From positions 4,344,934-4,408,933 of the forward strand of contig BCIA01000001.1 in NCBI GenBank assembly GCA_001599815.1: a stretch of DNA of 64,000 nt, read 5' to 3'. A model generated the notes under the pieces. It did not search any database, was not told the DNA's origin, and saw only the letters and a list, made by a program, of their open reading frames with translations. A program made the position numbers and the translations under genes. The DNA comes from Furcasterigmium furcatum (lineage: Eukaryota; Ascomycota; Sordariomycetes; Glomerellales; Plectosphaerellaceae). Numbering within the stretch: the stretch's first letter is position 1; each line of letters starts with the position of its first letter. Below, piece by piece: positions 32,779-43,148 of the stretch.

Positions 32779-33564
32779 ATGGACAGCTGGCGACATGTCA
32801 ACTACAAGACTTTCAACCGCACCCTCCAGGTGCAGTACTTCAACTTGAGCACAGCGGACTGGAACATCGGCTTCCTTCCTCCGAACGTCGTCGCGATACC
32901 CGGACCGATCGAGGATTATCCCTCCGCCGCTTCCAACGCGACCTTCGTCATCGAACATGCTGGCCAAACACGCCTTGGATCTAGTGAGATAGAGGTCGCC
33001 GTGTTCGGCATCGCTTCCGGCGCAGTCATCGTCTGGGCGATTTTCTGGTTCCTCCTGAACAGGAGCGGCTTCTGGAAGCCAAGCAGCCCAGCTGTCACGA
33101 ACCCAGCTGACGAAGAGGCCGAGCCGGCCGCGAACGGCAACTCGAATTCGAACCCATACAACATCGAGGGCTTTCTCGGCGCGTCCGAGTTTAAGCATCG
33201 CCTGGATACACATTACTACGAGCCGGTCGTGACGGAGTTGGAACTGGCCGAGAAGTCGCCAAACGACATGACTGCCTACGTGGATCCCGCCGACATCGAG
33301 GCCACGGCATCTCTTCTGCGAGACATGTACCTCATGGACATGAGGCTCAATGGTCTGCAGAATGCGCAATATGTCACCGATGCCGAGAGAGAGCACTTGA
33401 GGAGGGGCAGCGAGGCAGCCTGGGAGGAGGTCACAGGGACCGTCAAGCGGTGGACCAAGGCCCCGGAGATCAGCTCATGGAGCAAGGAGGAGAATGAATC
33501 TTGGAGGGGCATTCTGAAGGCGATAACGGGCACGGGCGCGAAGCGATACACGCCGCGACGTTGA
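32779..33564 (+). CDS. Single-pass membrane protein of unknown function
   Basis: One exon, 261 residues, without a cleavable signal peptide. The N-terminal ~68 residues contain several N-glycosylation sequons (NRT, NLS, NAT). A single membrane helix at ~69-92 (VAVFGIASGAVIVWAIFWFLL) follows. The remaining ~170 residues are hydrophilic and helical, with a charged region (TDAEREHLRRGSEAAWEEV) and a basic end. The likely topology is glycosylated N-terminus outside, helical tail in the cytosol. I do not recognise a family. It sits between the Hsp70-like gene and the NLR/protease/gasdermin cluster, ~410 bp from the 3' end of the NLR gene. Confidence 0.7.
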   Translation: MDSWRHVNYKTFNRTLQVQYFNLSTADWNIGFLPPNVVAIPGPIEDYPSAASNATFVIEHAGQTRLGSSEIEVAVFGIASGAVIVWAIFWFLLNRSGFWKPSSPAVTNPADEEAEPAANGNSNSNPYNIEGFLGASEFKHRLDTHYYEPVVTELELAEKSPNDMTAYVDPADIEATASLLRDMYLMDMRLNGLQNAQYVTDAEREHLRRGSEAAWEEVTGTVKRWTKAPEISSWSKEENESWRGILKAITGTGAKRYTPRR

Positions 33565-33977
33565 TCACATATGTAATAGCGGGTTTCTCTCCCACGAAGG
33601 CTTCAAATACAGTCCCGTGTTGATGATATCAGAAAGAGGCAGATAGGCCTCTGACCCAAAACACTCATCGACGTGGATATTCTCCAGAAACGAGATAATG
33701 ACGGAGATACAAGTCCTCTCGTAATGCGGCCCTAGAATAGGCAAACAATATCTCAGTTCTCGTAGTCGTCTTTGGATAGAGGGAAGGAAACAGACATCCA
33801 TGGATGCGAGTAGAATTAGTTCGTCGATTCAATCTCTATCTGACTGCCCCAGCGCTGATAAAGGAGAGATGCGTCAGAGTTGGCCATCTTAAACGCCTGT
33901 TCGACATGGAAGTCGGAAACGGTCGGAGCGACAACCATCATCTTCAAGAAAGGCCATTCATCCGGGAGACGAAGGCA
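33565..33977. other. Intergenic between convergent genes
   Basis: 413 bp between two convergent stops, moderately AT-rich. No gene seen; both 3' UTRs should lie here. Confidence 0.5.
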
Positions 33978-36900
33978 CTAGGGGCTTGAAGACTTCCGAG
34001 CCTGTTCTACTTCATAGACCTGTAACGGGGCAGCCGCAATTTCGGTTTGATGATGAGCAAGAAGGGCGAGTGCAAGATGAAGCAATCCACGTAGGCGAGA
34101 CTCTTCTGCGGGCTAGAATAATCCAAGGTCAGACCATCTCGTTGCCAGTGTAGCAAATCAGACCAACTCACCAGTATATTAAGGATCTCACTTAGTGCGC
34201 CGAATCGCCCGGACAAGCTGCGCAGCAAGGCGAGAGACTCCAGCCATTGATGAAGATAATCGTGAAAGAAGTCCAAAAGAAGCTGCCAATCACCCGGCCC
34301 AAACTTAGCATGCTCGAGCGCCCTCAGAAAATGATCCGTCCAGAAGACGCATGAATAGCGTACCGGGGCCAACGGATCAGGGTCTGGGGGCGAAACCCGA
34401 TCAATGGGAAAGTTTGGATCTCCGAGTCCGTAGATGTCACGGCGTAGGACCTGCGAGCAGGCTGTCAGTGATGCCGAGACAATGAGACTATGCTGGTAAG
34501 CTTCGCCAAAGGGAAATAGCACGTCGAATGCCTCATGGAGCAGGAATTCCTTTGCGGATTCGTGGGTGTATTGTATGGAGTCGTCGTCTTGGAGAGCCAG
34601 GAAGGGTCCGCACGATCTGACGATGGAGATCAAGCGGTTCTCATCAACGAAGTCGGGTGACCCGTCCAGAACCAGCAGCTCCCCCAAAGTGACGGGCCGG
34701 GAGACGACAAACACAATAGCCAGAAATCTCAGGGAAAGACTACCTTCCTCCGAAGCTCTGATTCTGTTGAGACTTTGGTGATACATGGATAGCAGATCCT
34801 CTCCGTGTGACGAAACAAGTGCCATGGTTTCTCGGGTTTGAACGCTGGGATCTGCGAGCTTGTTACAGACCACGGCAATTTCAAGGAACGTGTTGAGTCC
34901 TCTCAGGTGATCCGTGACAGCTTGACGTGTTCTTTCATCGTACTTCTTGTCTCGGGCCAGAAGAGCTACCCGATGTCCGATGAATGCGCGCAGAGCGTCG
35001 GGGGGCAGGTCGACGTCGAGGCTCAATTTGATCATGCGCCGCGGCGTGGCGGCATCCAGTCCCTCTCCGATCCAGAGGGTGCTGCGGCTGGATAAAATCC
35101 ACTTCAAGTCGACTTGGAGAACCATATCTGAAATAAAGGTGAGAAGCTCTGGTAGACCAGTCTTGCACTCGTCGAGAGCGTCGATGACCAGGACCGCTCC
35201 TTTCAATTCTGGGTCGCGGAGCATGTCCGCAAAGATCTTGGACAAGGACGCCCAGGCATTTCTCCCCTCGAATAGCTGCCGGCCCTCATCTTCGTACCTA
35301 TGCAGAACATGGTGCATGAGAGACGGTCGTTGGACGATGAGTTGGTACATCAGGCCACGCAGCGCGTTCGTAGCTGTGTTCAAGCGCGCGTCGGTAGCCC
35401 GGAAGAAAAAGCATGGCAGAAGTCGGTTGGGCCGCAGAAATTCCAACTCGTTAATGATGCCGCATAGTAGCATCGTCTTGCCGCTTCCAGGGCTACCCTG
35501 TATCTGGAGCAGTTTGACCTCTGGGTGGACATGCCACTCCACAAAATCAGAGTGATCCAGGATCCAGCGGCATGAGGCCTCGAGGCTGCCGCCATTCTTG
35601 TCCTCGATGAGTCGCTTGTCTTCGCGGGGGTCCGTCACGCGCAGATTGCGTAGGCATTCGTCGTGGCGCGGTTGCATTGGAACCTGGAGGTTCTCTACAC
35701 GTCCTGTCTGCGTCTGGCCGATCTCGACAAAGCTGGTCGGCGGCTTAAATGCCTTCCTGTCGATTAGGCCTTGTAGGGACGTACGGTGACGCCTGATCCG
35801 GCTCTCGATTGTTTCCATCTCCTTAATTTGGCGAGTCCCGTCGTACTGGGACCCGCGCGTGAAGAGCCTTCTCAGACTTCGGCGGCGGTAATGGCAGACA
35901 ATGTCCACTTGATATGCAAGAAGCCTCTCGCAAAATAGCACGACGTCTTTCTCCATCGAATGCACCAAGTAACGATTGGCTGTCTCGTTCTCGTGGAGGA
36001 ACGTCAAGTGGTCCCCGCACCGATCCATGCTCTCCATGATGGTGCGAATGGTCTGGGAAGCATCCTCTGGATCGATTGTCTTGGAACGGTCCGAAAGAAT
36101 CTGAAAATGATCAGCAAGGGATAGTCTGCAAAAGCCGGGAAACAGGAACACGCACCTCATGTATGAGGTAGACGCCGAGCCAAGCGACGCCCGCTTCGGG
36201 AGAGGTTCTCAGCCCTCTTCGTATTGCGTTTGATATGTCGGATCCTGACTTGGACGACCTCTTCTCCATGCGGTCTCGTAGAATCCGAGTAACCGTGTGC
36301 GATTCGAAGTTCAGTGTCAGCAATGTGCCGCCACGCATCGCTTCGGGAAGCATGAGCGACAGGATTTCTTCGTATTCTTCGATCCGCTTTGCATCGTCGT
36401 CCCTTAGATGGACCCAGGCCCGGCTCCATATTCGCCCATGTAGGGCTGCGAACGATGATGACTTGCTAGACGGTGAGGGGCTTGTCTCCTTCATCGTCAT
36501 AGGGGGAGGCTCTGTATCGCTTGACCATACTGGCGCTGAGCTTGTAAGTACGATCGGCGAAGCGTCGTCGCTTGGCAGTTCCGGTTCTTTCGGATGTTCC
36601 GGCTGGAAGCTCTTTCCAAGCGCTGCCAGAATATCATCTTGCTCCTCGGGGGTTGTCTCGTCCTTTCCTCGGACATCGAGCCAGAGCTGCTGGATCTCCG
36701 CAATCGCCTGCGTGTCGTCAATCTCCCAGCCGGGATGGCTGTGGGCTTCAGGAAGATCGGAAAGAAGAATTTTGACGATGTCTTCGCAGTCGCAGGGGCC
36801 TTCTTGACGACACTTCATGTCGTACGTCTCGCCGACTCCGTCTTCGTCTCGTTCGCTGTTGTTGCCCCTCTCCATTTGGGCGGACTGGCCTCCCGAGTTC

Positions 36901-38614
36901 GTGTCATCGCCTTCGTCGTCCGGTCCTCCCCATTGTATCGGAGCTAGGATCAGGGCCAGATCAACAAGGTGGTTTCTGACATGCTTTTCCAGAGCCACTC
37001 TCGCCTTTTCGCATTCTCGGTCGGGGTGGACCTCCTCAATTTCTTCCGGAAACCCACCGCAGAAGGGACAGTCCTTCAGGGCGCTTTGATTGCGAACCAT
37101 GCTGTGCTTGATGAGTGCAGGGCGGAGTGAGTCCGCAACCTCTTGGTGGTGGTGCTTCTCCAGGTGGCTGTCCAACTCAGCCGCACTCGAGAATGCATCA
37201 GATGAAGACGTCCCGCAATGCCAACAATACCATGCCGGTTGGGTGTGTGTTTCCCGCATGTGGGCAAGCCAACCAGAGTAGGTGTCTGCGCAGGTGAATG
37301 GCGAAGTGCAGTCATCGAACACACAGAAGAAGGGCTGAAAGTCGTGCATAAGGTGATTTCTAAATGCGTCAAGCATCGCGTCAGCATCCATAGACGTTGA
37401 ATAGAGCCGTACTTAGTAGTACTCCATCAGTAAATAGTGATAAACTCACTTCCACTGCTCTTCTCCACTGATCTCCTTCGCTGGACAGACGAGGAAGCAG
37501 TACGGACAGGTAAACGAAGTACCTCCGTCGTCTAGCCTCGGGATCGAGGGAAACGAGCCGTGTGAGATCTTGACAGACGAGACCGACTCCGCCCGCTTGG
37601 CGTTGCTCTGGCCGGGTCGAAGCTTGGTTGGGTCGAGCTTGGTGACGACCGTGTTTGACAGTATGACGCTTGGCTGTATGCTCGGGTGTAGGTTCCCTTG
37701 GTGGGTAGGCATGCTCTGGGCTGACGGCTGCTGCCCGGGTTGATCTGTCGGTAGTAGGGCATCATCATCCCTCGGTTCTTCGGGCTGTTGGAGAGCCGGG
37801 GCAGGCTCGTTCAATGTCGAAGTCTTCATCTGGTGTCGCTCGAGGTACAGGAAGCGCACGCGCCGGGTTGCGATTGAGTCGGCCACGCGTTCCCGGAGAG
37901 CTGCGCTGGAGTTGGGGAAGAGATGGTCGACCCTTTGGCGCGCGATCCTCTGAAACAGCTCGTACACCTGTTTGTACCGATCCAGGTTTTTGAATCGCTG
38001 TATTCGCTCCTGGCGATGTTGAGCCCCTGCGAGGCGGAGCGTCAGTGCCAGTTGACGGAGACTGTTGATAGTGTCTCGGATCGACGTCCAGATGGCGGAT
38101 CGAGGCGATTTGGAGGCTACAGCCTCACGGTCCTCATCCGCCGGGATCTGGCCGTACGACGCGACAGAAGAACGATCTGAAGAGTCATCAGAGTCGCTGG
38201 CTGACGGGTCTGGTTCTTCGCCATCTTCCATTGTGATTGCCCTCCCTGTCCGACTCAATTAGAATCCAGGAACCCATTTTCATCGGAGGGCGCTGACTTA
38301 CAAAGATCCCGCTTGAGTAACTCGAGCAGTTGGCGGACCAGCTCGCTGATCTGATGAGTGCTCTGCAGCCGGGAAGCCAGAGACTGGCGACCTTCGCGGA
38401 ACACGCCCATGTTCGCCGCCCAGATGTTGAAGGTCGCCATCAGCTCTCTGGCCTCGATTCCCTCGGCAGCGGCTGCGCCATCGTCGGTGGACAGCTCGTG
38501 GAGGAGTTCTCTACACGTAACTGACAACTCTCTCAGGTCAGACAATGTCTCGTTCGAAGTAGTGGGCTCGGCCACCGCCTTTTCTTCTTCGTCGTCGCCG
38601 CCGCCGCTCTCCAT
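33978..38614 (-). CDS. NLR protein: AcuF-type zinc finger, NWD and NACHT domains
   Basis: Five exons (38614-38302, 38245-37450, 37359-36156, 36100-34172, 34112-33978) read in phase to 1458 residues. The N-terminal ~370 residues match fungal AcuF-like proteins: a helical LRELSVTCRELLHEL region, then paired Cys/His motifs beginning FTCPYCFLVCPAKE. After the second intron come WKNHLMHDFQPFFC and WYCWHCGTSS...LDSHLEKHHH, i.e. C2H2-type fingers over ~355-480. An acidic linker leads to an NWD-like helical region (AGVAWLGVYLIHE, ~770-900) and a NACHT ATPase with Walker A GSPGSGKT at 973-980 and Walker B VLVIDALDE, the key Asp at 1078. The chain ends ~35 residues after the last intron with no WD40, ankyrin or TPR array. 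Fungal NLRs control regulated cell death and non-self recognition. This one starts 323 bp from a divergent subtilisin-like protease gene. Confidence 0.87.
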
Positions 38615-38937
38615 CGTGATGGCCGAGGCGATGGAGGTCGGAGGAGCTGATATCAAGCGAACTGCGAGCCGCTCCGTCCCGTCATAGCAGATCAGGCTGG
38701 GCCGGCCGCTTGCTAGGCGGCCTGATGCGCGAGACGACCCCTCACTCAGCCGCAACTGAGAAGTAATTCGAACCAATGAGGGCGGTGCTGCTGTGCTAAG
38801 CTAGTGCTCTAACCCGCGCCCTCGCGACGAAAACTAAACCATCGTCCGTGGAAGAATAGATGCGACTCTCCATCGCGGGCGGCGCGGCCCGAACCCGCTA
38901 GCTTTCTCAGTCCGACGCTCGAGAACCGACATCCAGC
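38615..38937. promoter_or_regulatory. Shared divergent promoter, NLR / subtilase
   Basis: Only 323 bp separate the start codons of the leftward NLR gene and the rightward protease gene, so their promoters must overlap or be very compact. I see no TATA box. Co-regulation is an inference from the spacing. Confidence 0.5.
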
Positions 38938-41903
38938 ATGAGCAGCGCCCTGTGGTCGATGCTCGGGCTGGGCGCCCCGGCTCCAGCCGCCGACACCGAT
39001 GACCTCTCCGCTCTCCTCAGAGCCGTTCTGCCGACCTTCGTCGCGATAGTCGAGAGGACACGCGACAGCCTACCCGAGCCCGAGCCCCCCAGTTCTGAAG
39101 GATCGCTACATATCGACGACCCGTTGACAAAGCAACGGGACTTCTACCTGCAGTTGACCACCGATGTCGGCAACCTGCAGGCGATCCTGGATCAATGGGA
39201 CCCGACAGAAATCGTCCAGAGCATGTCGGCGGACGAGGCAGAAATGAACAGATACCTGGGGGGCATTCTCTTTGAGCTGGAAAGCCGTTTCCTGTCTCGG
39301 AAAGCGGACAACGCCGGGGCCGCTTACAAGCGCCTCGGGATCGAGCAAAGAACAGGCGAGACCTACTGGAGGCTCCGTGCCCTGAGAAGGATACTCCCTG
39401 ACAACGATAAGCTGAGCGAGGACTCCTTGAGGGACGTCGGTCACATCGTGCGCATGGACAACAAGAGCAGCGGAAAGCAGAAGAAGTTGCTGGGGACCCT
39501 TAGAGAAGCCTGGGATTTCTTCTACAACCTGCAGCCCTTCCGGGAAGAATCCGACTCGCCCTGTCCCATACGATTCGTGCACTACCCTCTGAGACATCTG
39601 TCAAACCTTACGAAGACGCTCTTCGACGTGGTCCAGACGAACTGGTGTTGCCAGTGCCCCAGCAATACGTCCCATATCAGCCGCAAGACTCGCCTCAGTC
39701 TAACCCAACACCAGCGATTTGAGACAGCTCCCGTCGGGGGGAGACCCCCACCAAACAGAGAGGCGCGTTTTCGAATCTTGTTCCCGACGACTTCTCGTGA
39801 TCTAGAGTGGCAGGACACAGAGATCAAGGTGAACACCCGAGAGTACGTCGGTTTCTGCTCCAACTGCATCGGTGTGGCTACTCAGCTGACAAGGCCAACA
39901 GTCATGAACGCGCCGTGCATATGAAAGTCAATGGTCTCTGCGGAGTTATTCAAGGAGTGAGAGCGAAAATCCGTCCGCGGATGGTCGTATATGCGAAGCA
40001 ATTGTGGCAGCTCCAGGCCGACATCGAGGCCAGCCCTCTGTCCTCGACTCAGCTGAAAGACGCCGAGTTCATGTCTCTCAGACAACTGCTGGAGCCGATT
40101 CGAGGAAAGCGCTATTCCTTGCTATCATCGATGGATCCGAAGGACCGCTTGATCCTGTCGTTTGTCCTGGCAACATCCCTCCTGCACTTCTACAAGGGGC
40201 CGTGGCTACAGACAAGCATCAACAGCGACAGCATCTGCTTCTTGGTCTCGCACCGCCGGTCAACGCCAGACATTACCAGGCCTTACCTCACAACGAGCTG
40301 TTCCTCTCTGACGCGGCAGGTAGCGCCGAGAGAGCTCAATCAGCCGCATCAGTTCCCGGACATTCTGTCCCTGGGCATTGTTCTCCTCGAGATAGAGCGT
40401 GGCGCCCACATCGAGATCGACGAGGTCCAAGATCAGTGTGTCGTTGCCATCGAGTACCTGGACAAATGGAAAAAGACATGCCGGTCGAATTCTTCTCGGA
40501 GCGTTCCGGACGGCCTGTACAAGGCGATCGTGGCCAGTATTGACCCGCGAGAGTACCGGAAGCATGTCCTTGACAAAATGAACGTGAATGACCTCGACGT
40601 CAGGAAGTACATCTTCGAGAAGATTCTACACCCTCTCGAAGATGCTCTTTCCATTGCCTACGAGGTCAAGTTGAACAAGCTACATGCAGACCTGAGCAGG
40701 GAGGTCGATGGGGTGGGATCTTTCGACCACCAGTACGAGTATCGTGGGGATAAGTATGAACGCACCTGTCTTCCTGGAATTCTCGCACCGCTAACACCAA
40801 ATTCTTCGCAGACTAGAGGCTAGCGATGAATGGTTCAAGTATTTGGACGGCGTACATGATCTGTTCTTTGACTGCAAGGACCGGTGCACTAGTCTCAAGG
40901 AAGCGGCTCAGAAGGCAACCCGTGTCAAGGTTGCCGTGCTCGACACGGGTCTCCAATTGCCAGGGAGTTTCCAAGCCCACTACGAAGAGGCCGAGCGGAT
41001 CAATGTCAAGCAGTCTGAAAGCTTTGTCCCCGCCGGACAGGGAGGCAATTCGCATGACTGGAGGACTGATTGCGACGGCCACGGCTCTCGAGTGGGACAA
41101 ATCATCCTCGAAGTTGCCCCAGGTGCCGACTTGCACGTGGCAAAGGTGTTCCAGACGAGGAGAGATCTCGCAGACGAAGACAAGGCTACCCAGGTCCACA
41201 AGCGTATTGTCGAGGTGAGTACTCTCAGGGCCATGAGCTAGAGGGCATTGGATGCTGACCACTACAGGCTATCAGACGAGCAACCAACGAGTGGAAGGTC
41301 GACATGATAGTCATGTCCTTCGGCTTCGACGAGCCAATACCTTTAATCTGGAAGGCTTTAGACGAGGCCTCAAAGTCTGAGAAGCCACCACTGTTCTTCG
41401 CGGCGACTCGCAACAACGGCGCCCACGAGGAGATGGCCTGGCCGGCGAAAGACATGTCGGTGATCGGCATCAGCTCAACAGCAGGTGATGGAGACCCTTC
41501 TTCGTTCAATCCCTCCGAGGGAGATGCGCATCCTATCCTGTATGCCTTTGGAGAGGGCGTTCCCGTCAAGGTCGCCAACCCTGGCGACCCAAATGGGTAC
41601 CTCATCAAGCATGTGTCCGGGACCTCGTATGCTGCTCCCGTGGCGGCCGCCCTGGCGGCAAGCCTGCTGGCAAGCGTTCGGATGCTTGTCGACACAGCTT
41701 CAAAGGAGGACCAGGAAACCTACATGCATGTTCCTTCGGAGTTGCGGCGGATGAGTGGAATGGTGCCGGTTCTGAGGCGTCGCATGCAGAGGAAGCATCA
41801 CTGCGGCGTCAAGAGCTTACTGCCCTGGGATTTCCTCAAGGTTGACATGCTGAGGGGGAACAAGTTGTTGGAGGATGTGGCCGAGACCTTGAGGAAGGGG
41901 TAG
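38938..41903 (+). CDS. Subtilisin-like (S8) protease with DUF7580-like N-terminus
   Basis: Four exons (38938-39842, 39902-40753, 40812-41214, 41268-41903), all phase-consistent, give 931 residues. The donor of the second intron could alternatively be upstream, changing a few residues. The first ~590 residues look like the fungal DUF7580 region: IRFVHYPLRHLSNL, LILSFVLATSLLHFYKGPWL and PDILSLGIVLLEIERGAHIE. The C-terminal part is a peptidase S8 domain with a complete catalytic set: Asp630 (VAVLDTGL), His676 (DCDGHGSRVG), Asn769 (ATRNNG) and Ser840 (SGTSYAAPV). There is no signal peptide, so it acts inside the cell. Proteases of this type are death effectors in fungal allorecognition: HET-Q2 of Podospora cleaves and activates the gasdermin-like HET-Q1. 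Its neighbours here, an NLR on one side and a gasdermin-like gene on the other, point to the same role. Confidence 0.88.
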
Positions 41904-42108
41904 GACTCGGCAGCTTCACCTTTGCCCGAGGCAGCTAGTCGTGTGACTTTGCCCCTGAGGCTATGGATATTACATGTATCATCAGGTGTATTGTGACAAT
42001 TTGGAGTACGGAGACCCAAAGATTCCCAGTAGCATCCAGACGTAATTGAGGTTCTTGAATGAGAGCAAGCTGCGGAAAACAGACAGCACATATACAGAAT
42101 CGGCCAAC

Positions 42109-42948
42109 TCAAGGATCAAGAGCCTTTGACCCAGCCTCCTCCCCCTCCTCATCCGCTTCGTCCCAGGTGTCAGGGAACCCCAGGCCGTCCTCCTCCTCGA
42201 CGTCGAAGACGTCTCGAGCAGAAAGCTTGGCCTCTTCCCCGTCGTCTCCCTCGCCCCTTTCATACACCGCCCCCTTCACAAAGCCTTGGTTCTTCGACGT
42301 CTTGCCACCCTTCTTCGGCTTCATCCTCGTGAGCTGATAGGCAAAGATGTAGTCAGTCGATCCGCCGTACGAGACGCCCCTTGTCTTCTTCGAGTCCCAG
42401 CTTCCCTCGGGTCCAACTTCGACAGGAGCGCCCACACTCGTCGCATCCACCTTCAACTCCGCCTGCGTCGACCTCTCGGTGCTGCTCTCGGTGCTCACGC
42501 TTGCTCCCCTCGCGGTCTTGATGCCGGTGATCAGGTACACGGGCTCGCGCCAGTTGCGCGTCTGGAGGAACGTCTGGACGCCCGAGTCTTGAAGCGCCAG
42601 CGTGAAATAATCCTCATCCGGCACGAAGTACTTCGTCTCCAGGGTGTCGAACTTGTGGTCCTCCAGCGACGCCTTGATCTGGCTGAAGCTCAAGCCTCCC
42701 CCGACGAACTGCATGCATTTCGCCCAGAGCCCGATCTTCCCCGCGCGCATCTGGTCGAGATGGACCTGCCAGTAGGTCTTCTCCCCCTCGTAGATCTTGG
42801 GCGGCGGGATGGGGACGTGGCTGCTCCCGGTGACCTTGCTCTCTGGATTCTTGGGGTCGTGGATGAGGCGCCCGAGGACAACCAGGTCGCTGTCGGCAGG
42901 GATGTCCCAGTTTGGTGCCGGGATGTACGTCCGAACGTGCGAAGACAT
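42109..42948 (-). CDS. Gasdermin-like pore-forming protein (RCD-1/HET-Q1 type)
   Basis: One exon, 279 residues from the ATG at 42948. It shows the features I associate with fungal gasdermin-like proteins: a start with DSDLVVLGRLIHDPKNPES, then GKIGLWAKCMQFVGGG, LETKYFVPDEDYF, and PVYLITGIKTARGASVS near mid-length. A hydrophilic region follows, with a Lys-rich patch (KPKKGGKTSK) and a strongly acidic C-terminus (about 20 Asp/Glu in the last 48 residues). The length is close to that of RCD-1/HET-Q1 family proteins. Such proteins bind membrane lipids and permeabilise the plasma membrane; HET-Q1 does so after a protease removes a short C-terminal piece. The stop is 205 bp from the stop of the convergent protease gene. 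Assignment rests on motif recognition and context, not on a search. Confidence 0.8.
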   Translation of the reverse strand: MSSHVRTYIPAPNWDIPADSDLVVLGRLIHDPKNPESKVTGSSHVPIPPPKIYEGEKTYWQVHLDQMRAGKIGLWAKCMQFVGGGLSFSQIKASLEDHKFDTLETKYFVPDEDYFTLALQDSGVQTFLQTRNWREPVYLITGIKTARGASVSTESSTERSTQAELKVDATSVGAPVEVGPEGSWDSKKTRGVSYGGSTDYIFAYQLTRMKPKKGGKTSKNQGFVKGAVYERGEGDDGEEAKLSARDVFDVEEEDGLGFPDTWDEADEEGEEAGSKALDP

Positions 42949-43070
42949 TGTGGTTTCTTCGGCAAAGCCCTCGAGTTCGTATGTGACGAGTTGACAAGCT
43001 GACACCAGGCGTGTATCTTCGTGAAGCTCTGTCTCTTTTAGCTGAAGGGGGATGCGTCTGGGGCTGATTG

Positions 43071-43148
43071 GGTTGTGGCCCGACCCCGCCTCCTTAGTAC
43101 TTCTGCGATTCCCGCTCATGCAGCCACATTTCGGACTCATTCAACTAG
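43071..43148. repeat. Duplicated segment, copy A
   Basis: A segment 120-200 bp upstream of the gasdermin-like start codon. It aligns by eye with 44363-44436 in the same orientation, sharing blocks such as TTCGGACTC and AGCCAC. Most differences are C/T or A/G exchanges. Confidence 0.65.

Noticed and set aside
36111..38258. Separate zinc-finger gene upstream of the NACHT gene
   Set aside because: All junctions are in phase with good splice sites and no promoter-sized gap, so a single NLR gene is the simpler model; RNA evidence could still reverse this.
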